From AC-32 sp963716865 (GTDB lineage Bacteria > Actinomycetota > Thermoleophilia > Gaiellales > Gaiellaceae): a stretch of 64,000 nucleotides of DNA. The translations under genes were made by a program, and so were the position numbers. The first letter of the stretch is position 1. Each line of letters starts with the position of its first letter. Positions 25,138-33,069 of this stretch are shown piece by piece. The notes beneath the pieces were generated by a model. That model made no database searches. It was not told the DNA's origin and saw nothing but the letters and a program-made list of their open reading frames with translations. The stretch is from NCBI GenBank assembly GCA_963716865.1, contig CAVQUF010000004.1, positions 496,001 through 560,000 on the forward strand, written 5' to 3'.

Positions 25138-25242
25138 CCTCGGGCCGGGACCCGAGCGGTGGGAGCTTGTGAACCGCGTCAGATCCGGAAGGAAGCAGCG
25201 CTAAGCAATCCCTCCTAGGCGCGCGGTGCGCCCGGCCCGGGA
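25138..25242 (+). ncRNA. ffs: Signal recognition particle RNA (small 4.5S type)
   Basis: The conserved helix-8 core is present: GTGAACCGCGTCAG, then CCGGAAGG with the GGAA tetraloop at 25187-25190, then GCAGCGCTAAG, forming the symmetric and asymmetric loops that bind Ffh. The 5' CTCGGGCCGGG and 3' CCCGGCCCGG close the long stem. About 105 nt. It sits just upstream of dnaX, an arrangement known from many actinobacteria. Ends are estimated from pairing. Confidence 0.92.
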
Positions 25243-25259
25243 TGATCGTGCCGCTTCGA

Positions 25260-25265
25260 TAAGCT
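25260..25265 (+). promoter_or_regulatory. -10 box TAAGCT of dnaX operon
   Basis: TAAGCT lies 6 nt before GTG 25272, giving dnaX its own promoter separate from the SRP RNA. Confidence 0.45.
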
Positions 25266-25271
25266 CGCCGG

Positions 25272-26885
25272 GTGGCCGCCCTGTACCGCAAGTACCGCCC
25301 CCAGGACTTCGCCGAGGTGGTCGGCCAGGAGGCGGTGGTGCGGACGCTCCAGAACGCGATCTCGCACGAGCAGATTCGCCAGGCGTACCTGTTCGCAGGC
25401 CCGCGGGGGACCGGAAAGACGTCGCTGGCACGGATCCTCGCCAAGGCGCTGAACTGCGAGCAGGGGCCGACGCCGACCCCGGACAAGACCTGCCACGCGT
25501 GCCGCGCGATCGCCGAGGGAACCTCGCTCGACGTGGTCGAGATGGACGCCGCCTCGCAGCGAGGGATCGATGACATCCGCGAGATCCGGGAGCGCGTCGT
25601 CCTGCAGCCGGTCGAGGGCCGTTACAAGGTCTACATCCTCGACGAGGCGCACCAGCTCACCGACGCCGCCTGGAACGCGCTCTTGAAGCTGATCGAGGAG
25701 CCTCCGCCCCACCTCGTCTTCGTCTTCTGCACGACCGACCTGGCGAAGGTGCTGCCGACCGTTCGCTCGCGCTGCCAGACGTTTTCCTTCGCGCGACCAC
25801 GGCTGCCGGAGCTCGTCACGGTCCTGCGCCGGGATTGCGAGGGCGAGGGGATCGAAGCGCCCGATGCGGCCCTGGCCTTGATCGCCAGGAGCGCCCGCGG
25901 CTCCTTCCGCGACGCAGAGTCGACGCTCGACCAGCTCGCAGCGGCGACGGAGAAGCAGGTCACGGTGCAGGCCGTCCTGCAGCTGCTCGGCGCGGTCGAG
26001 GAGGAGGCGCTTTTCCGGCTCTGCGACCTCGTCGTCGACCGCGACACGGCCGGCGCGCTGACGTTCATCGAGGAGCTCTCCGAGCAGGGGCAGGACCTCG
26101 GGCGGCTCGTCACCGACCTGCTCGAGCACCTGCGTCACCTGATGCTCGTCCAGCACCTCGGCGAGGCTCCCGACTCGCTGCCGGTCACCGACGAGACGCG
26201 CGACCGACTGCGGGAACAGGCGAACCAGCTCGGCGAGGCGACGGTCCTGCGGCTGTGCGACCTGCTCGCGGTCGCGGTCGAGGACCTGCGCCAGGGCGGC
26301 GACCCGCGGCTTCCGCTGGAGCTCGCGTTCGTGAAGGTGACGCGCCCAGCAGCCGACCTGTCGCGCGAATCGACGGCCTACCGGCTGGAGCAGCTCGAGC
26401 GAGGTGTCCATTCGAGCCATGACCCGGGGACAGTCCCCGGGCCGCGGCCGGAAGAGCCGGGTCGGGAGGCCGAGGCCGAGGCCGAGCCGGAGCCGCCGCC
26501 GACAGGCCTGCCGTCGCTGGAGCTCGAACAGCTGCAGGAGGCCTGGCAGCGGACGATCCTGCCCGCGGTCGAAGAGAAGTCGATCCCGACCGCTTCGGTT
26601 CTCCGTGAGGCGCACCCGAAAGGGCTCGCCGGCGACACGCTGACGGTCGAGTTCCCGCGCGAGGCCTCGTTCCACCGCCAGCTCGCCGAGGAGCCGAAGA
26701 ACGCGACGCTGCTCGCCGAGGCGCTCTACGAGGTGACCGGCCGCCACCTCGATCTCGCGTTCGAGGTCGGCGAGAACGGAGGCGAGAGCGAGCCCGAGCC
26801 GGACGAGCCGGCGGGAGAGGAAGCGATTGTCGAGCTGATGAAGGGAACCCTCGACGCGCGGGAGGTGACGGACCCGGACCAATGA
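25272..26885 (+). CDS. dnaX: DNA polymerase III subunit gamma/tau
   Basis: A 537-residue clamp-loader ATPase. YRKYRPQDFAEVVGQ at the N-terminus, Walker A GPRGTGKTS, Walker B YILDEAH, and the sensor region FCTTDLAKVLPTVRSRCQTF are intact. The zinc module shows LNC and then TCHAC, and one of the usual four cysteines seems replaced by Asp. The C-terminal third has an acidic/proline-rich linker and a tau-like domain contacting the polymerase. It loads the sliding clamp at the replication fork. It overlaps ybaB by 4 nt (ATGA), so dnaX-ybaB are translationally coupled. Confidence 0.96.
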   Translation: MAALYRKYRPQDFAEVVGQEAVVRTLQNAISHEQIRQAYLFAGPRGTGKTSLARILAKALNCEQGPTPTPDKTCHACRAIAEGTSLDVVEMDAASQRGIDDIREIRERVVLQPVEGRYKVYILDEAHQLTDAAWNALLKLIEEPPPHLVFVFCTTDLAKVLPTVRSRCQTFSFARPRLPELVTVLRRDCEGEGIEAPDAALALIARSARGSFRDAESTLDQLAAATEKQVTVQAVLQLLGAVEEEALFRLCDLVVDRDTAGALTFIEELSEQGQDLGRLVTDLLEHLRHLMLVQHLGEAPDSLPVTDETRDRLREQANQLGEATVLRLCDLLAVAVEDLRQGGDPRLPLELAFVKVTRPAADLSRESTAYRLEQLERGVHSSHDPGTVPGPRPEEPGREAEAEAEPEPPPTGLPSLELEQLQEAWQRTILPAVEEKSIPTASVLREAHPKGLAGDTLTVEFPREASFHRQLAEEPKNATLLAEALYEVTGRHLDLAFEVGENGGESEPEPDEPAGEEAIVELMKGTLDAREVTDPDQ

Positions 26886-27202
26886 CGATGGACATGAACA
26901 AGATGCTCGAGCAGCTCCAGCAGATGCAGGCGCAGATGCAGCAGGCCCAGGAGGAGCTCAAGGACGAGACGGTCCAGGCCACCGCGGGCGGCGGGATGGT
27001 CACCGTCACCGCGACGGGCGCCGGCGAGATCCGCGAGATCAAGATCGACCCGAAGGCGATCGACCCGAACGACCCGGAGCTGCTCGCGGACATGGTCGTC
27101 GCGGCGGTGAACGAGGCCCTCCGCTCCGCGCAGAGCCTGGTCGAGGCGAAGCTCGGCCCCGCGCTCGGCGGCCTCCACGGACTCGGCCTCCCAGGGCTCT
27201 GA
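26882..27202 (+). CDS. YbaB/EbfC family nucleoid-associated protein
   Basis: 106 residues. The N-terminal helix MNKMLEQLQQMQAQMQQAQEEL, the central GGGMVTVTATGAGEI strand region and the C-terminal AAVNEALRSAQ helix define the YbaB fold, a dimeric DNA-binding protein of the nucleoid. The C-terminus is glycine- and leucine-rich. Its place between dnaX and recR is widely conserved in bacteria, and the 4-nt overlap with dnaX shows operon membership. A role in replication or recombination is inferred from the context only. Confidence 0.95.
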   Translation: MTMDMNKMLEQLQQMQAQMQQAQEELKDETVQATAGGGMVTVTATGAGEIREIKIDPKAIDPNDPELLADMVVAAVNEALRSAQSLVEAKLGPALGGLHGLGLPGL

Positions 27203-27203
27203 G

Positions 27204-27569
27204 ATGACCGAGATCTACGACCAGCTGCGCGCCGCTCCCGCCTTCGCCGGGGTTTCCGACGAGGCGCTGACGCGCCTGGCCGGCGTCGCGACCGAGGCCG
27301 AGTTCCCGGCCGGGCACGTCCTGATCGAGTACGACACGCCGGCCGCCGGGCTCTACCTGATCCTCGAGGGCCGGGTCGCCGTCCACGCCCCCACGGCACA
27401 GCTCGAGCGCGGGCCCGGCGAGGTCGTCGGCGAGCGGGCGCTCGCGATCGGCGGGACGCGCGGCGGCCGGGTCAGCGCGATCACCTCGGTGCTGTGCCTC
27501 GGCATTGCCCGCGAGCACGTGGACGAGGACCTCGCCGCACGGCTGCTCGAGCAGTACCCCGAGGCCTGA
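27204..27569 (+). CDS. Small cyclic-nucleotide-binding (CNB) domain protein
   Basis: 121 residues that are essentially one CNB beta-barrel: PAFAGVSDEALTRLAGVATEAEFPAGHVLIEYDTPAAGLYLILEG is the start, and the phosphate-binding cassette region is PGEVVGERALA. There is no HTH, channel or kinase domain attached. In the cassette the Gly-Glu pair is kept, followed by RALAIGG, so cAMP or cGMP binding is possible but unproven. It lies one nucleotide after the ybaB stop and before recR, an unusual insertion in the conserved ybaB-recR pair. The window also holds a class III cyclase fusion (39-40 kb) that could provide ligand. Confidence 0.85.
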   Translation: MTEIYDQLRAAPAFAGVSDEALTRLAGVATEAEFPAGHVLIEYDTPAAGLYLILEGRVAVHAPTAQLERGPGEVVGERALAIGGTRGGRVSAITSVLCLGIAREHVDEDLAARLLEQYPEA

Positions 27570-27598
27570 CGGCCGGGGCGCGCAGGCACAATTCGTCC

Positions 27599-28189
27599 AT
27601 GTTCAGCCCGTCCGTGGACAACCTCGTCGCGCAGCTGACGCGGCTTCCGAGTGTCGGCCAGCGAACGGCGCAGCGGCTCGCGTTCCACCTGCTGCGCGTG
27701 CCGAAGGACGAGGCGCTCGCGCTTGCGGCGGCGATCGCCGAGGTCAAGGAGCGCGTCCGCTTCTGCCGCGAGTGCGGGAACCTGACCGAGGAGGAGACCT
27801 GCGAGATCTGCCGTGACGCGCGCCGCGACCACACGCTCGTCTGCGTCGTCGAGCAGCCGGCCGACCTGATCTCGCTCGAGCGCACGCACGAGTACCGCGG
27901 CCTCTACCACGTGCTCGGCGGCGCGCTCTCGCCGCTCGACGGCGTCGAGCCGGAGCACCTGCGGATCGACGAGCTGCTCGGCCGCGTCGAGCGCAACGGC
28001 GTCGAGGAGGTCGTGCTCGCGACGAACCCGAACATGACGGGCGAGGCGACCGCGGCGTACCTGGCCGACCGCCTGCGCGGCCGCGTCCGCGTGACCCGCC
28101 TCGCGAGCGGGCTCCCGGTCGGCGCCGATCTCGAGTACGCGGACGAGGTGACGCTCGGCAGGGCGCTCTCCGGCCGCCGCGAAATGTAG
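27599..28189 (+). CDS. recR: Recombination mediator protein RecR
   Basis: 196 residues. The N-terminal helix-hairpin-helix (LTRLPSVGQRTAQRLAFHLL), the four-cysteine zinc finger (CRECGNLTEEETCEIC), the Toprim domain (CVVEQPADLISLE, LATNPNMTGEATAAYLA) and the C-terminal Walker-like GLPVGADLEYADEVTLGRA are all intact. RecR works with RecO/RecF to load RecA on gapped DNA. ATG 27599 was chosen; no purine-rich ribosome site is visible upstream. It is the last gene of the dnaX operon and its length is normal. Confidence 0.96.
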   Translation: MFSPSVDNLVAQLTRLPSVGQRTAQRLAFHLLRVPKDEALALAAAIAEVKERVRFCRECGNLTEEETCEICRDARRDHTLVCVVEQPADLISLERTHEYRGLYHVLGGALSPLDGVEPEHLRIDELLGRVERNGVEEVVLATNPNMTGEATAAYLADRLRGRVRVTRLASGLPVGADLEYADEVTLGRALSGRREM

Positions 28190-28207
28190 AGCCGCAGGGC
28201 CCTTCCC

Positions 28208-28213
28208 TAGACT
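28208..28213 (+). promoter_or_regulatory. -10 box TAGACT of lysC-asd operon
   Basis: TAGACT is 7 nt before GTG 28221; leaderless start expected. Confidence 0.5.
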
Positions 28214-28220
28214 TCCAGCC

Positions 28221-29474
28221 GTGCGAACCACCACCGAATTCGAGGCGCTTCCCGCCGTCGAGGGCGCGGAGCCGCGACTCGGGACGCTCGTGATGAAGTT
28301 CGGCGGCACCTCCGTCGCCGACCCGGCCAAGATCAAGGACGTCGCGCGCCGCCTCGTCGCCGCCCGCGGCGCGGGCAACCGCGTGGTGGCCGTGCTCTCG
28401 GCGATGGGCGACTCGACCGACGATCTCGTCCGCCTCGCCCACGAGGTCTCGCCTCAGCCCAAGCCACGCGAGCTCGACATGCTGATCTCGGTCGGCGAGC
28501 GGATCTCGTGCGCGCTCGCGGCGATGGCGATCCACGATCTCGGCGCCGAGGCGATCTCGCTCACGGGCTCGCAGGCAGGGATCGTGACCGACACGGTCCA
28601 CGGCCGCGCGAAGATCGTCGACGTCCGCGCCCGCCGGATCCACGAGGCGCTCGACCAGGACCGGATCGTGCTCGTGGCCGGCTTCCAGGGCGTCTCCACC
28701 GACCTCGACATCACCACGCTCGGCCGCGGAGGCTCGGACACGACTGCCGTCGCGCTCGCGGCCGCGCTCGGCGCCGAGGTCTGCGAGATCTACACGGACG
28801 TCGAGGGCGTCTTCACCGCCGACCCCCGGCTCGTGCCCGAGGCGCGCAAGCTGCACGCCGTCAGCTACGAGGAGATGCTCGAGCTCGCGGCCTCCGGCGC
28901 AAAGGTCCTGCAGGTACGCTCGGTCGAGGTCGCGCGCAACCACTCGGTCAAGCTGCACGTCCGCTCGACGTTCTCGACTGCGGACGGCACCTGGATTCGC
29001 GAGGAGGACGAACGGATGCTCGAGAAGGCGCTGATCTCCGGAGTCACGCACAACTTCGACGAGACGCTGTACCGCGTCGAGGGGACGACGCCGGCGCGCC
29101 TGTTCGCGGCGCTGGCGGAAGCCGGCGTCAACGTGGACACGATCGTCCGCACGGGGCCGGAGATCGTCTTCTCGGCTCCCGCGGACGACCACGACGCCGC
29201 GACCGGCGTGCTCGACGACCTCGGCGCGCACTGGAGCTCGCGGGACGACCTCGGCAAGGTGAGCGTGATCGGCGCGGGCATGAAGAGCCACCCGGGCGTG
29301 GCCGCGAAGGCGTTCGAGACGCTCGCGGACGCGGGCATCGAGCCGGAGGTCGTGACCACGTCGCCGATCAAGATCGCGTGCCACGTGCGGAGCGACGAGG
29401 TCGAGACCGCGGTCGTCGTCCTGCACCGGGCCTTCGAGCTCGACGCGCCGGAGGCCGAGCGCGCCCATGCCTAG
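28221..29474 (+). CDS. lysC: Aspartate kinase
   Basis: 417 residues that phosphorylate aspartate in the first step to lysine, threonine and methionine. The kinase motif VMKFGGTSVAD near residue 30, FQGVSTDLDITTLGRGGSDTTA, and the CEIYTDVEGVFTADPR segment are canonical. Two ACT domains at the C-terminus (around ISGVTHNFDETLYRV and KVSVIGAGMKSHPGVAAK) give allosteric control by amino acids. An N-terminal extension of about 20 residues precedes the kinase core. The end overlaps asd by 8 nt, a coupled operon typical of actinobacteria. Confidence 0.96.
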   Translation: MRTTTEFEALPAVEGAEPRLGTLVMKFGGTSVADPAKIKDVARRLVAARGAGNRVVAVLSAMGDSTDDLVRLAHEVSPQPKPRELDMLISVGERISCALAAMAIHDLGAEAISLTGSQAGIVTDTVHGRAKIVDVRARRIHEALDQDRIVLVAGFQGVSTDLDITTLGRGGSDTTAVALAAALGAEVCEIYTDVEGVFTADPRLVPEARKLHAVSYEEMLELAASGAKVLQVRSVEVARNHSVKLHVRSTFSTADGTWIREEDERMLEKALISGVTHNFDETLYRVEGTTPARLFAALAEAGVNVDTIVRTGPEIVFSAPADDHDAATGVLDDLGAHWSSRDDLGKVSVIGAGMKSHPGVAAKAFETLADAGIEPEVVTTSPIKIACHVRSDEVETAVVVLHRAFELDAPEAERAHA

Positions 29475-30390
29475 GACAGCAGTCGTCGGCGCGACCGGCG
29501 CGGTCGGGCGCGTGACCGTCGACCTCCTCCTCGAGCGCGGCTTCGACGACCTGCACCTGTTCGCGTCGGCGCGCTCGGCCGGGAGCGAGGTTCGCGGGCT
29601 GCGGGTCGAGGAGGCGACTCCGGAGAGGCTCACGGGCTTCGACGTCTGCTTCTTCTCGGTCGGCTCGACCGCGAGCCGCGAGCTCGTCCCGCACGCCGTG
29701 CGCGGCGGCGCGCTCTGCGTGGACAAGTCCGAGGCCTTCCGCCTCGAGCCCGGCGTGCCGCTCGTCGTGCCGGAGGTGAACGGCGAGCGCGCGCTCGAGC
29801 ACGACGGCCTGATCGCCAATCCGAACTGCTCGACCATCCCGCTGACGCTCGTGCTCGAGCCCCTACGCGGCGCGGCGGGGCTCCGGTCGGTGCGCGTCGC
29901 GACCTACCAGTCGGTCTCGGGCAAGGGCGCGCAGCGGCTGCAGCAGCTGCTCGACGAGCCGCAGTCCGAGCACGACCTGTCCACCGACTGGCGCCACGAC
30001 GGCGAGGAGTTCGACGAGGAGATGAAGATCCGCGAGGAGACGCGCAAGATCCTGGAGCTGCCCGACCTGCCCGTCACCGCGACCTGCGTCCGCGTCCCCG
30101 TTCCGGTCGGGCACGCGGAGTCGATCTGGATCGAGACGGAAGAGCCCCTAGCGCCGGAGCGTGCGCGCGAGCTGCTGGCCGCGGCGCCCTCGGTGCGGGT
30201 CGTGGATTTCCCCACGCCCGGTCAGGCGGCCGGCGGCGACGAGGCGCTCGTCGGCCGCATCCGCCGCGACCCGGCCGCCGAGAACGGGCTCTCGCTCTTC
30301 CTCGCCTGCGACAACCTCCGCAAGGGCGCCGCCCTCAACGGCATCCAGATCGCCGAGCTCGTCCTCTCGCGCCGCGCAGTCGCCGCCTGA
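29467..30390 (+). CDS. asd: Aspartate-semialdehyde dehydrogenase
   Basis: 307 residues. The NADP-binding GATGAVGRV start, the catalytic cysteine in ANPNCSTIPL and the base His in VPVPVGHAES are present. It reduces aspartyl phosphate to aspartate semialdehyde, directly after LysC. The protein is a little shorter than most Asd enzymes (about 330-345), mostly from a shorter NADP domain. The ATG start lies 8 nt inside the lysC end. The C-terminal LRKGAALNGIQIAELVL helix is typical. Confidence 0.95.
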   Translation: MPRTAVVGATGAVGRVTVDLLLERGFDDLHLFASARSAGSEVRGLRVEEATPERLTGFDVCFFSVGSTASRELVPHAVRGGALCVDKSEAFRLEPGVPLVVPEVNGERALEHDGLIANPNCSTIPLTLVLEPLRGAAGLRSVRVATYQSVSGKGAQRLQQLLDEPQSEHDLSTDWRHDGEEFDEEMKIREETRKILELPDLPVTATCVRVPVPVGHAESIWIETEEPLAPERARELLAAAPSVRVVDFPTPGQAAGGDEALVGRIRRDPAAENGLSLFLACDNLRKGAALNGIQIAELVLSRRAVAA

Positions 30391-30393
30391 GCC

Positions 30394-30762
30394 TCACTCC
30401 GGCCGGTGGCACACCGCCTCGATGTTGTTGCCCGCGGCGTCGTGGACGAAGGCGGCGTAGTAGTTGTCGTGGTAGTGGGGCCGTAGGCCCGGCGCACCGT
30501 TGTCCTTCCCGCCCGCCGCGACCGCCGCCTCGTAGAAGGCGTCCACCGTGGCGTGGTCGGCCGCGCTGAACGCGACGTGGGTCGCGCCCCGCTCGCCGCT
30601 CGACCCGATCCAGAAGTCGGGAACCCCCTCGCCGGTGCCGAAGCCCGCAGCGATGCCCTCGAACTCCATCTGCACCGAGTACCCGAGCGGCGCGAGCGCC
30701 TTCTCGTAGAAGCCCTTCGCCTGCGCAAGGTCGCTGACGTTCGCTGTGACGTGGTCGATCAT
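30394..30762 (-). CDS. VOC-family (glyoxalase/bleomycin-resistance fold) protein
   Basis: 122 residues with one vicinal-oxygen-chelate module pair: MIDHVTANVSDLAQAKGFYEKAL at the start and PHYHDNYYAAFVHDAAGNNIEAVCH at the end. The metal-ligand positions H4, H(V)AF and E near the C-terminus appear kept. Members include dioxygenases, isomerases and resistance proteins, so no reaction can be named. AAGGGAGAA lies 6 nt before the ATG, a classic ribosome site unlike many neighbours. It converges on asd with 3 nt between stops. Confidence 0.88.
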   Translation of the reverse strand: MIDHVTANVSDLAQAKGFYEKALAPLGYSVQMEFEGIAAGFGTGEGVPDFWIGSSGERGATHVAFSAADHATVDAFYEAAVAAGGKDNGAPGLRPHYHDNYYAAFVHDAAGNNIEAVCHRPE

Positions 30763-30800
30763 CCGTTTCTCCCTTCAGCCGGTGGCCCTCCGGAATCTTC

Positions 30801-30828
30801 TCAAGTCGGCGCCCGGAAATCCCGATAA
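30801..30828 (+). promoter_or_regulatory. Sigma-28/WhiG-like promoter
   Basis: TCAA (30801-30804), a 16-nt spacer and CCCGATAA (30821-30828) resemble the FliA/WhiG consensus TAAA-N15-GCCGATAA. The start codon at 30839 follows about 10 nt later. Confidence 0.5.
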
Positions 30829-30838
30829 CCCGGTTGGG

Positions 30839-31300
30839 ATGCGGCCCGCACGACTCGACCACACCTTTTTCGAAGACGAGCCCCGCTCGCGGCTCGGCGC
30901 GCTGCTGCTGCGCAAGGGCCTGGTCGCGAACGAGGAGCTCGACCGGGCACTCGCCGAGCGCGAGGAGGGCGAGCTGCTGGGCGAGGCGCTCGTCAGGCTG
31001 CGCATCTGCTTCGAGAACGACATCGCCCGGGCACTCGCCGATCAGGCCAACGTGGAGTTCGTGGACATCGGCATCACCTCGTTCGACCCGCGGGCGGTCA
31101 CCCTGCTGCCCCACCAGGAGGCCAAGAAGCTGCGCGCGATCCCGCTTCGCCTCCATCCGGACGGCGAGGTCTCGGTGGCCGTCATCGATCCCACCGACGA
31201 CACGGTCCTGCCCCGGCTGAAGCTCGCGACCGGCCGCCCGATCCGCCTGGTCGTGACCACGCCCTCGGCGCTCCGCGCCGCCTGGTCGACTGCCTACTAG
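30839..31300 (+). CDS. Stand-alone type II/IV secretion ATPase N-terminal (GspE_N/MshEN) domain protein
   Basis: 153 residues. RLGALLLRKGLVANEELDRALAERE, LVRLRICFENDIARALADQANVEFVDI and LPHQEAKKLRAIPLRLHPDGEVSVAVIDPTD follow the MshEN/GspE N-terminal pattern found ahead of PilB ATPases. No Walker motifs follow; the protein ends at a normal stop, so it is the domain alone. MshEN domains can bind cyclic-di-GMP, which fits the cyclic-di-GMP enzymes in this window, but the L-x2-G-x5-L pattern should be checked. A sigma-28-like promoter lies just upstream, so it may belong to a motility or pilus regulon. ATG 30839 was chosen. Confidence 0.8.
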   Translation: MRPARLDHTFFEDEPRSRLGALLLRKGLVANEELDRALAEREEGELLGEALVRLRICFENDIARALADQANVEFVDIGITSFDPRAVTLLPHQEAKKLRAIPLRLHPDGEVSVAVIDPTDDTVLPRLKLATGRPIRLVVTTPSALRAAWSTAY

Positions 31301-31341
31301 CGTTCGCGCCGAGTTCTGACCGTTCGACCGGTCATTTCCGA

Positions 31342-31965
31342 CTAGGGCCGCGGAGCCGGGACGGGCTCCGGCAGGAACGCGTCCTTGAGCCGCCGCCACA
31401 GCCTGACGCGCCTGCTCTCGAGCACGCGGACAAGCCCGCCGAGCTCCAGCCTCGCAAGCTCGACCGGCCCGGCAGCGCGCACGGTCTGGAAACCGAAGTC
31501 GGCGAGGAAGTCGTGCGGGAAGACCGTGCGGTGGACGAGGAAGCGCTCGTGGTCCGACTCGCCCTCCCCGTAGCGGTACGCGAACGCCTCCAGCGCGGCC
31601 GCGCCCCTGTCCTTCGCCTCGCCGATCGCGGCCAGGAAGAGCGACTGCAGCACCCACGGGCTCGTGCGGTCGATCAGGTAGGCGCAGGTGACGAGCACCG
31701 CGTCGTCCGAGGGCGGCCCGGCCGGGAGCTCGGCCGCGCGCGGGTAGAGGCCGGCCGGCCCGTACTGCATCGAGCCGAGCACGCGCCCGTCGTCGTCGTA
31801 GTAGACGGTTCCCCAGGCGCCGAACTCCGTCTCTGCCTTCTCGATCCAGCGCGTCTTGTCGACGCTTCGCCCCGCGGTGCGCGACTGCCACCAGATGCAC
31901 TCGTGGCAGACGGGCGCGACCTGCCCCAGAGTGGCACCGGTCAACCCGGTGACGCGAGTCTTCAC
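31342..31965 (-). CDS. GNAT-like acetyltransferase
   Basis: 207 residues. The core GTVYYDDDGRVLGSMQYGP, VLVTCAYLID and LQSLFLAAIGEAKDRGAAALEAFAY follows the GNAT fold (beta4, motif A and helix), and HDFLADFGFQTVR fits motif B. The N-terminus has a CHECIWW cysteine pair that may bind metal. The acyl-CoA pyrophosphate loop is poorly conserved, so activity is uncertain. The GTG start at 31965 overlaps the stop of the Asp23-like gene as GTGA. It is the last gene of the phosphoesterase-Asp23-GNAT string downstream of the sdh genes. Confidence 0.75.
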   Translation of the reverse strand: MKTRVTGLTGATLGQVAPVCHECIWWQSRTAGRSVDKTRWIEKAETEFGAWGTVYYDDDGRVLGSMQYGPAGLYPRAAELPAGPPSDDAVLVTCAYLIDRTSPWVLQSLFLAAIGEAKDRGAAALEAFAYRYGEGESDHERFLVHRTVFPHDFLADFGFQTVRAAGPVELARLELGGLVRVLESRRVRLWRRLKDAFLPEPVPAPRP

Positions 31966-32262
31966 GGAGGTCCGATCGCGTCTACGACGACGTTCACCGC
32001 CTCGGGACGGGCACCCGCCATCCGCTCCAGGTAGTCGGCCACGCGCCGCTGCACCTCGCGGCCGACCAGCCTCGGCCGACGCGCCCCACTCGAGCTCCAG
32101 GTGCAGCTCGACCGCGGCGCGGCCGTCCGCCTCCTCGATGCGCACCGCACCGTGGCGGGGCATGCGCTTCCCGACCAGCCCCCGAACGCCGTCGACCTCC
32201 AGGGCGGCGTCGGCCGCGTAGCTGGCAAGCACGTCGGAGGCGACGCTCGCGGTGCCTTCCAT
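31962..32262 (-). pseudogene. Asp23/Gls24-family gene with a one-base frameshift
   Basis: The N-terminal part (ATG 32262: SYAADAALEVDGVRGLVGKR, AVELHLELEWGA) and the C-terminal part (VGREVQRRVADYLERM, VNVVVDAIGPP) are in different frames. Together they form a typical Asp23/Gls24 protein of about 100 residues. The total length is 301 nt, one base over a multiple of three, with the break near 32060-32085. Start and stop overlap the neighbouring genes (TGATG and GTGA), so the operon layout is intact. Either a recent mutation or a sequencing error. The family is linked to envelope and alkaline stress. Confidence 0.72.
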
Positions 32263-32996
32263 CAGCCCGATTCTAGGATCAGCTCGGTCGCCTCGGGCCG
32301 CGCGAGGAAGCGGAAGGGGACGAACGTCGTGCCGAGGCCGGCGGACAGGTGCAGCGTGCCCGTGGGCCTGCGGTAGAGGCCGCGGATGTACGTCCAGCGG
32401 ATGTGCGCCAGGCGCAGACGGCCGCCCGGCCAGGGGACGCAGATCTGCCCCCCGTGCAGGTGCCCGGCGAGCACGAGGTCGAATGCGCCCGCGGGAATAC
32501 GGTCGATCACGTCCGGGAAGTGGCAGAGGAGGATCCGCAGATCGGCATCGGGGTCGACGAGCCGCTCGGGCCGGGCGAGCCGCCGGCGATACGAGCGCGG
32601 GTCGACGCCGACGATCTGCACCCGCTTCCCGCGCAGCTCGATCGTGCGCGAGTCGTCGGTGAGCAGCGTCGCCGGCTCGAGGTCGACCAGGTCCGCCGGG
32701 TGCGAGAACGGATCGCGGGTCAACGCGAAGTCGTGGTTGCCGAGCACGGCATAGCAGCGCGGCAGCCGGGCGAGCAGCTCGCGCAGCCGCGCCTCGCCCC
32801 CGCGACGGGAGAGAAGGTCGCCGCTGATCAGCGTCAGGTCGGGTTGCCGCGCGTCGACCCAGTCCACTGCGCGCTCGACGGCCACGCCTCCGCGAGACGG
32901 AAAGCCGAGGTGGAAGTCGGAGAGGTGCGCGATCCGAAGCCCTTCCAGCTCCGGCGGAAGCCCCGGCAACGGGCACACCAGGGTCTGAAGCTGCAC
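32262..32996 (-). CDS. Calcineurin-like metallophosphoesterase
   Basis: 244 residues. All five metal-binding motifs are visible: AHLSDFHLG, ISGDLLS, LGNHDFA, LLCHFPD and AGHLHGGQ. The pattern matches YaeI/YkuE-type phosphodiesterases, which act on lipid or nucleotide phosphodiesters; the substrate is unknown. The GTG start at 32996 has GAGGCGGGG upstream. The same frame is open further upstream, with a hydrophobic LAGAAAAAGLAWG stretch but no normal start codon, so a membrane anchor may have been lost or may use CTG near 33067. The stop overlaps the Asp23-like start. Confidence 0.9.
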   Translation of the reverse strand: MQLQTLVCPLPGLPPELEGLRIAHLSDFHLGFPSRGGVAVERAVDWVDARQPDLTLISGDLLSRRGGEARLRELLARLPRCYAVLGNHDFALTRDPFSHPADLVDLEPATLLTDDSRTIELRGKRVQIVGVDPRSYRRRLARPERLVDPDADLRILLCHFPDVIDRIPAGAFDLVLAGHLHGGQICVPWPGGRLRLAHIRWTYIRGLYRRPTGTLHLSAGLGTTFVPFRFLARPEATELILESG

Positions 32997-33069
32997 CCAC
33001 CCCGCCTCGAAATGGCCCCACGCCAGCCCGGCCGCCGCGGCGGCTCCTGCCAGGCGGATGCGCTTCAGG

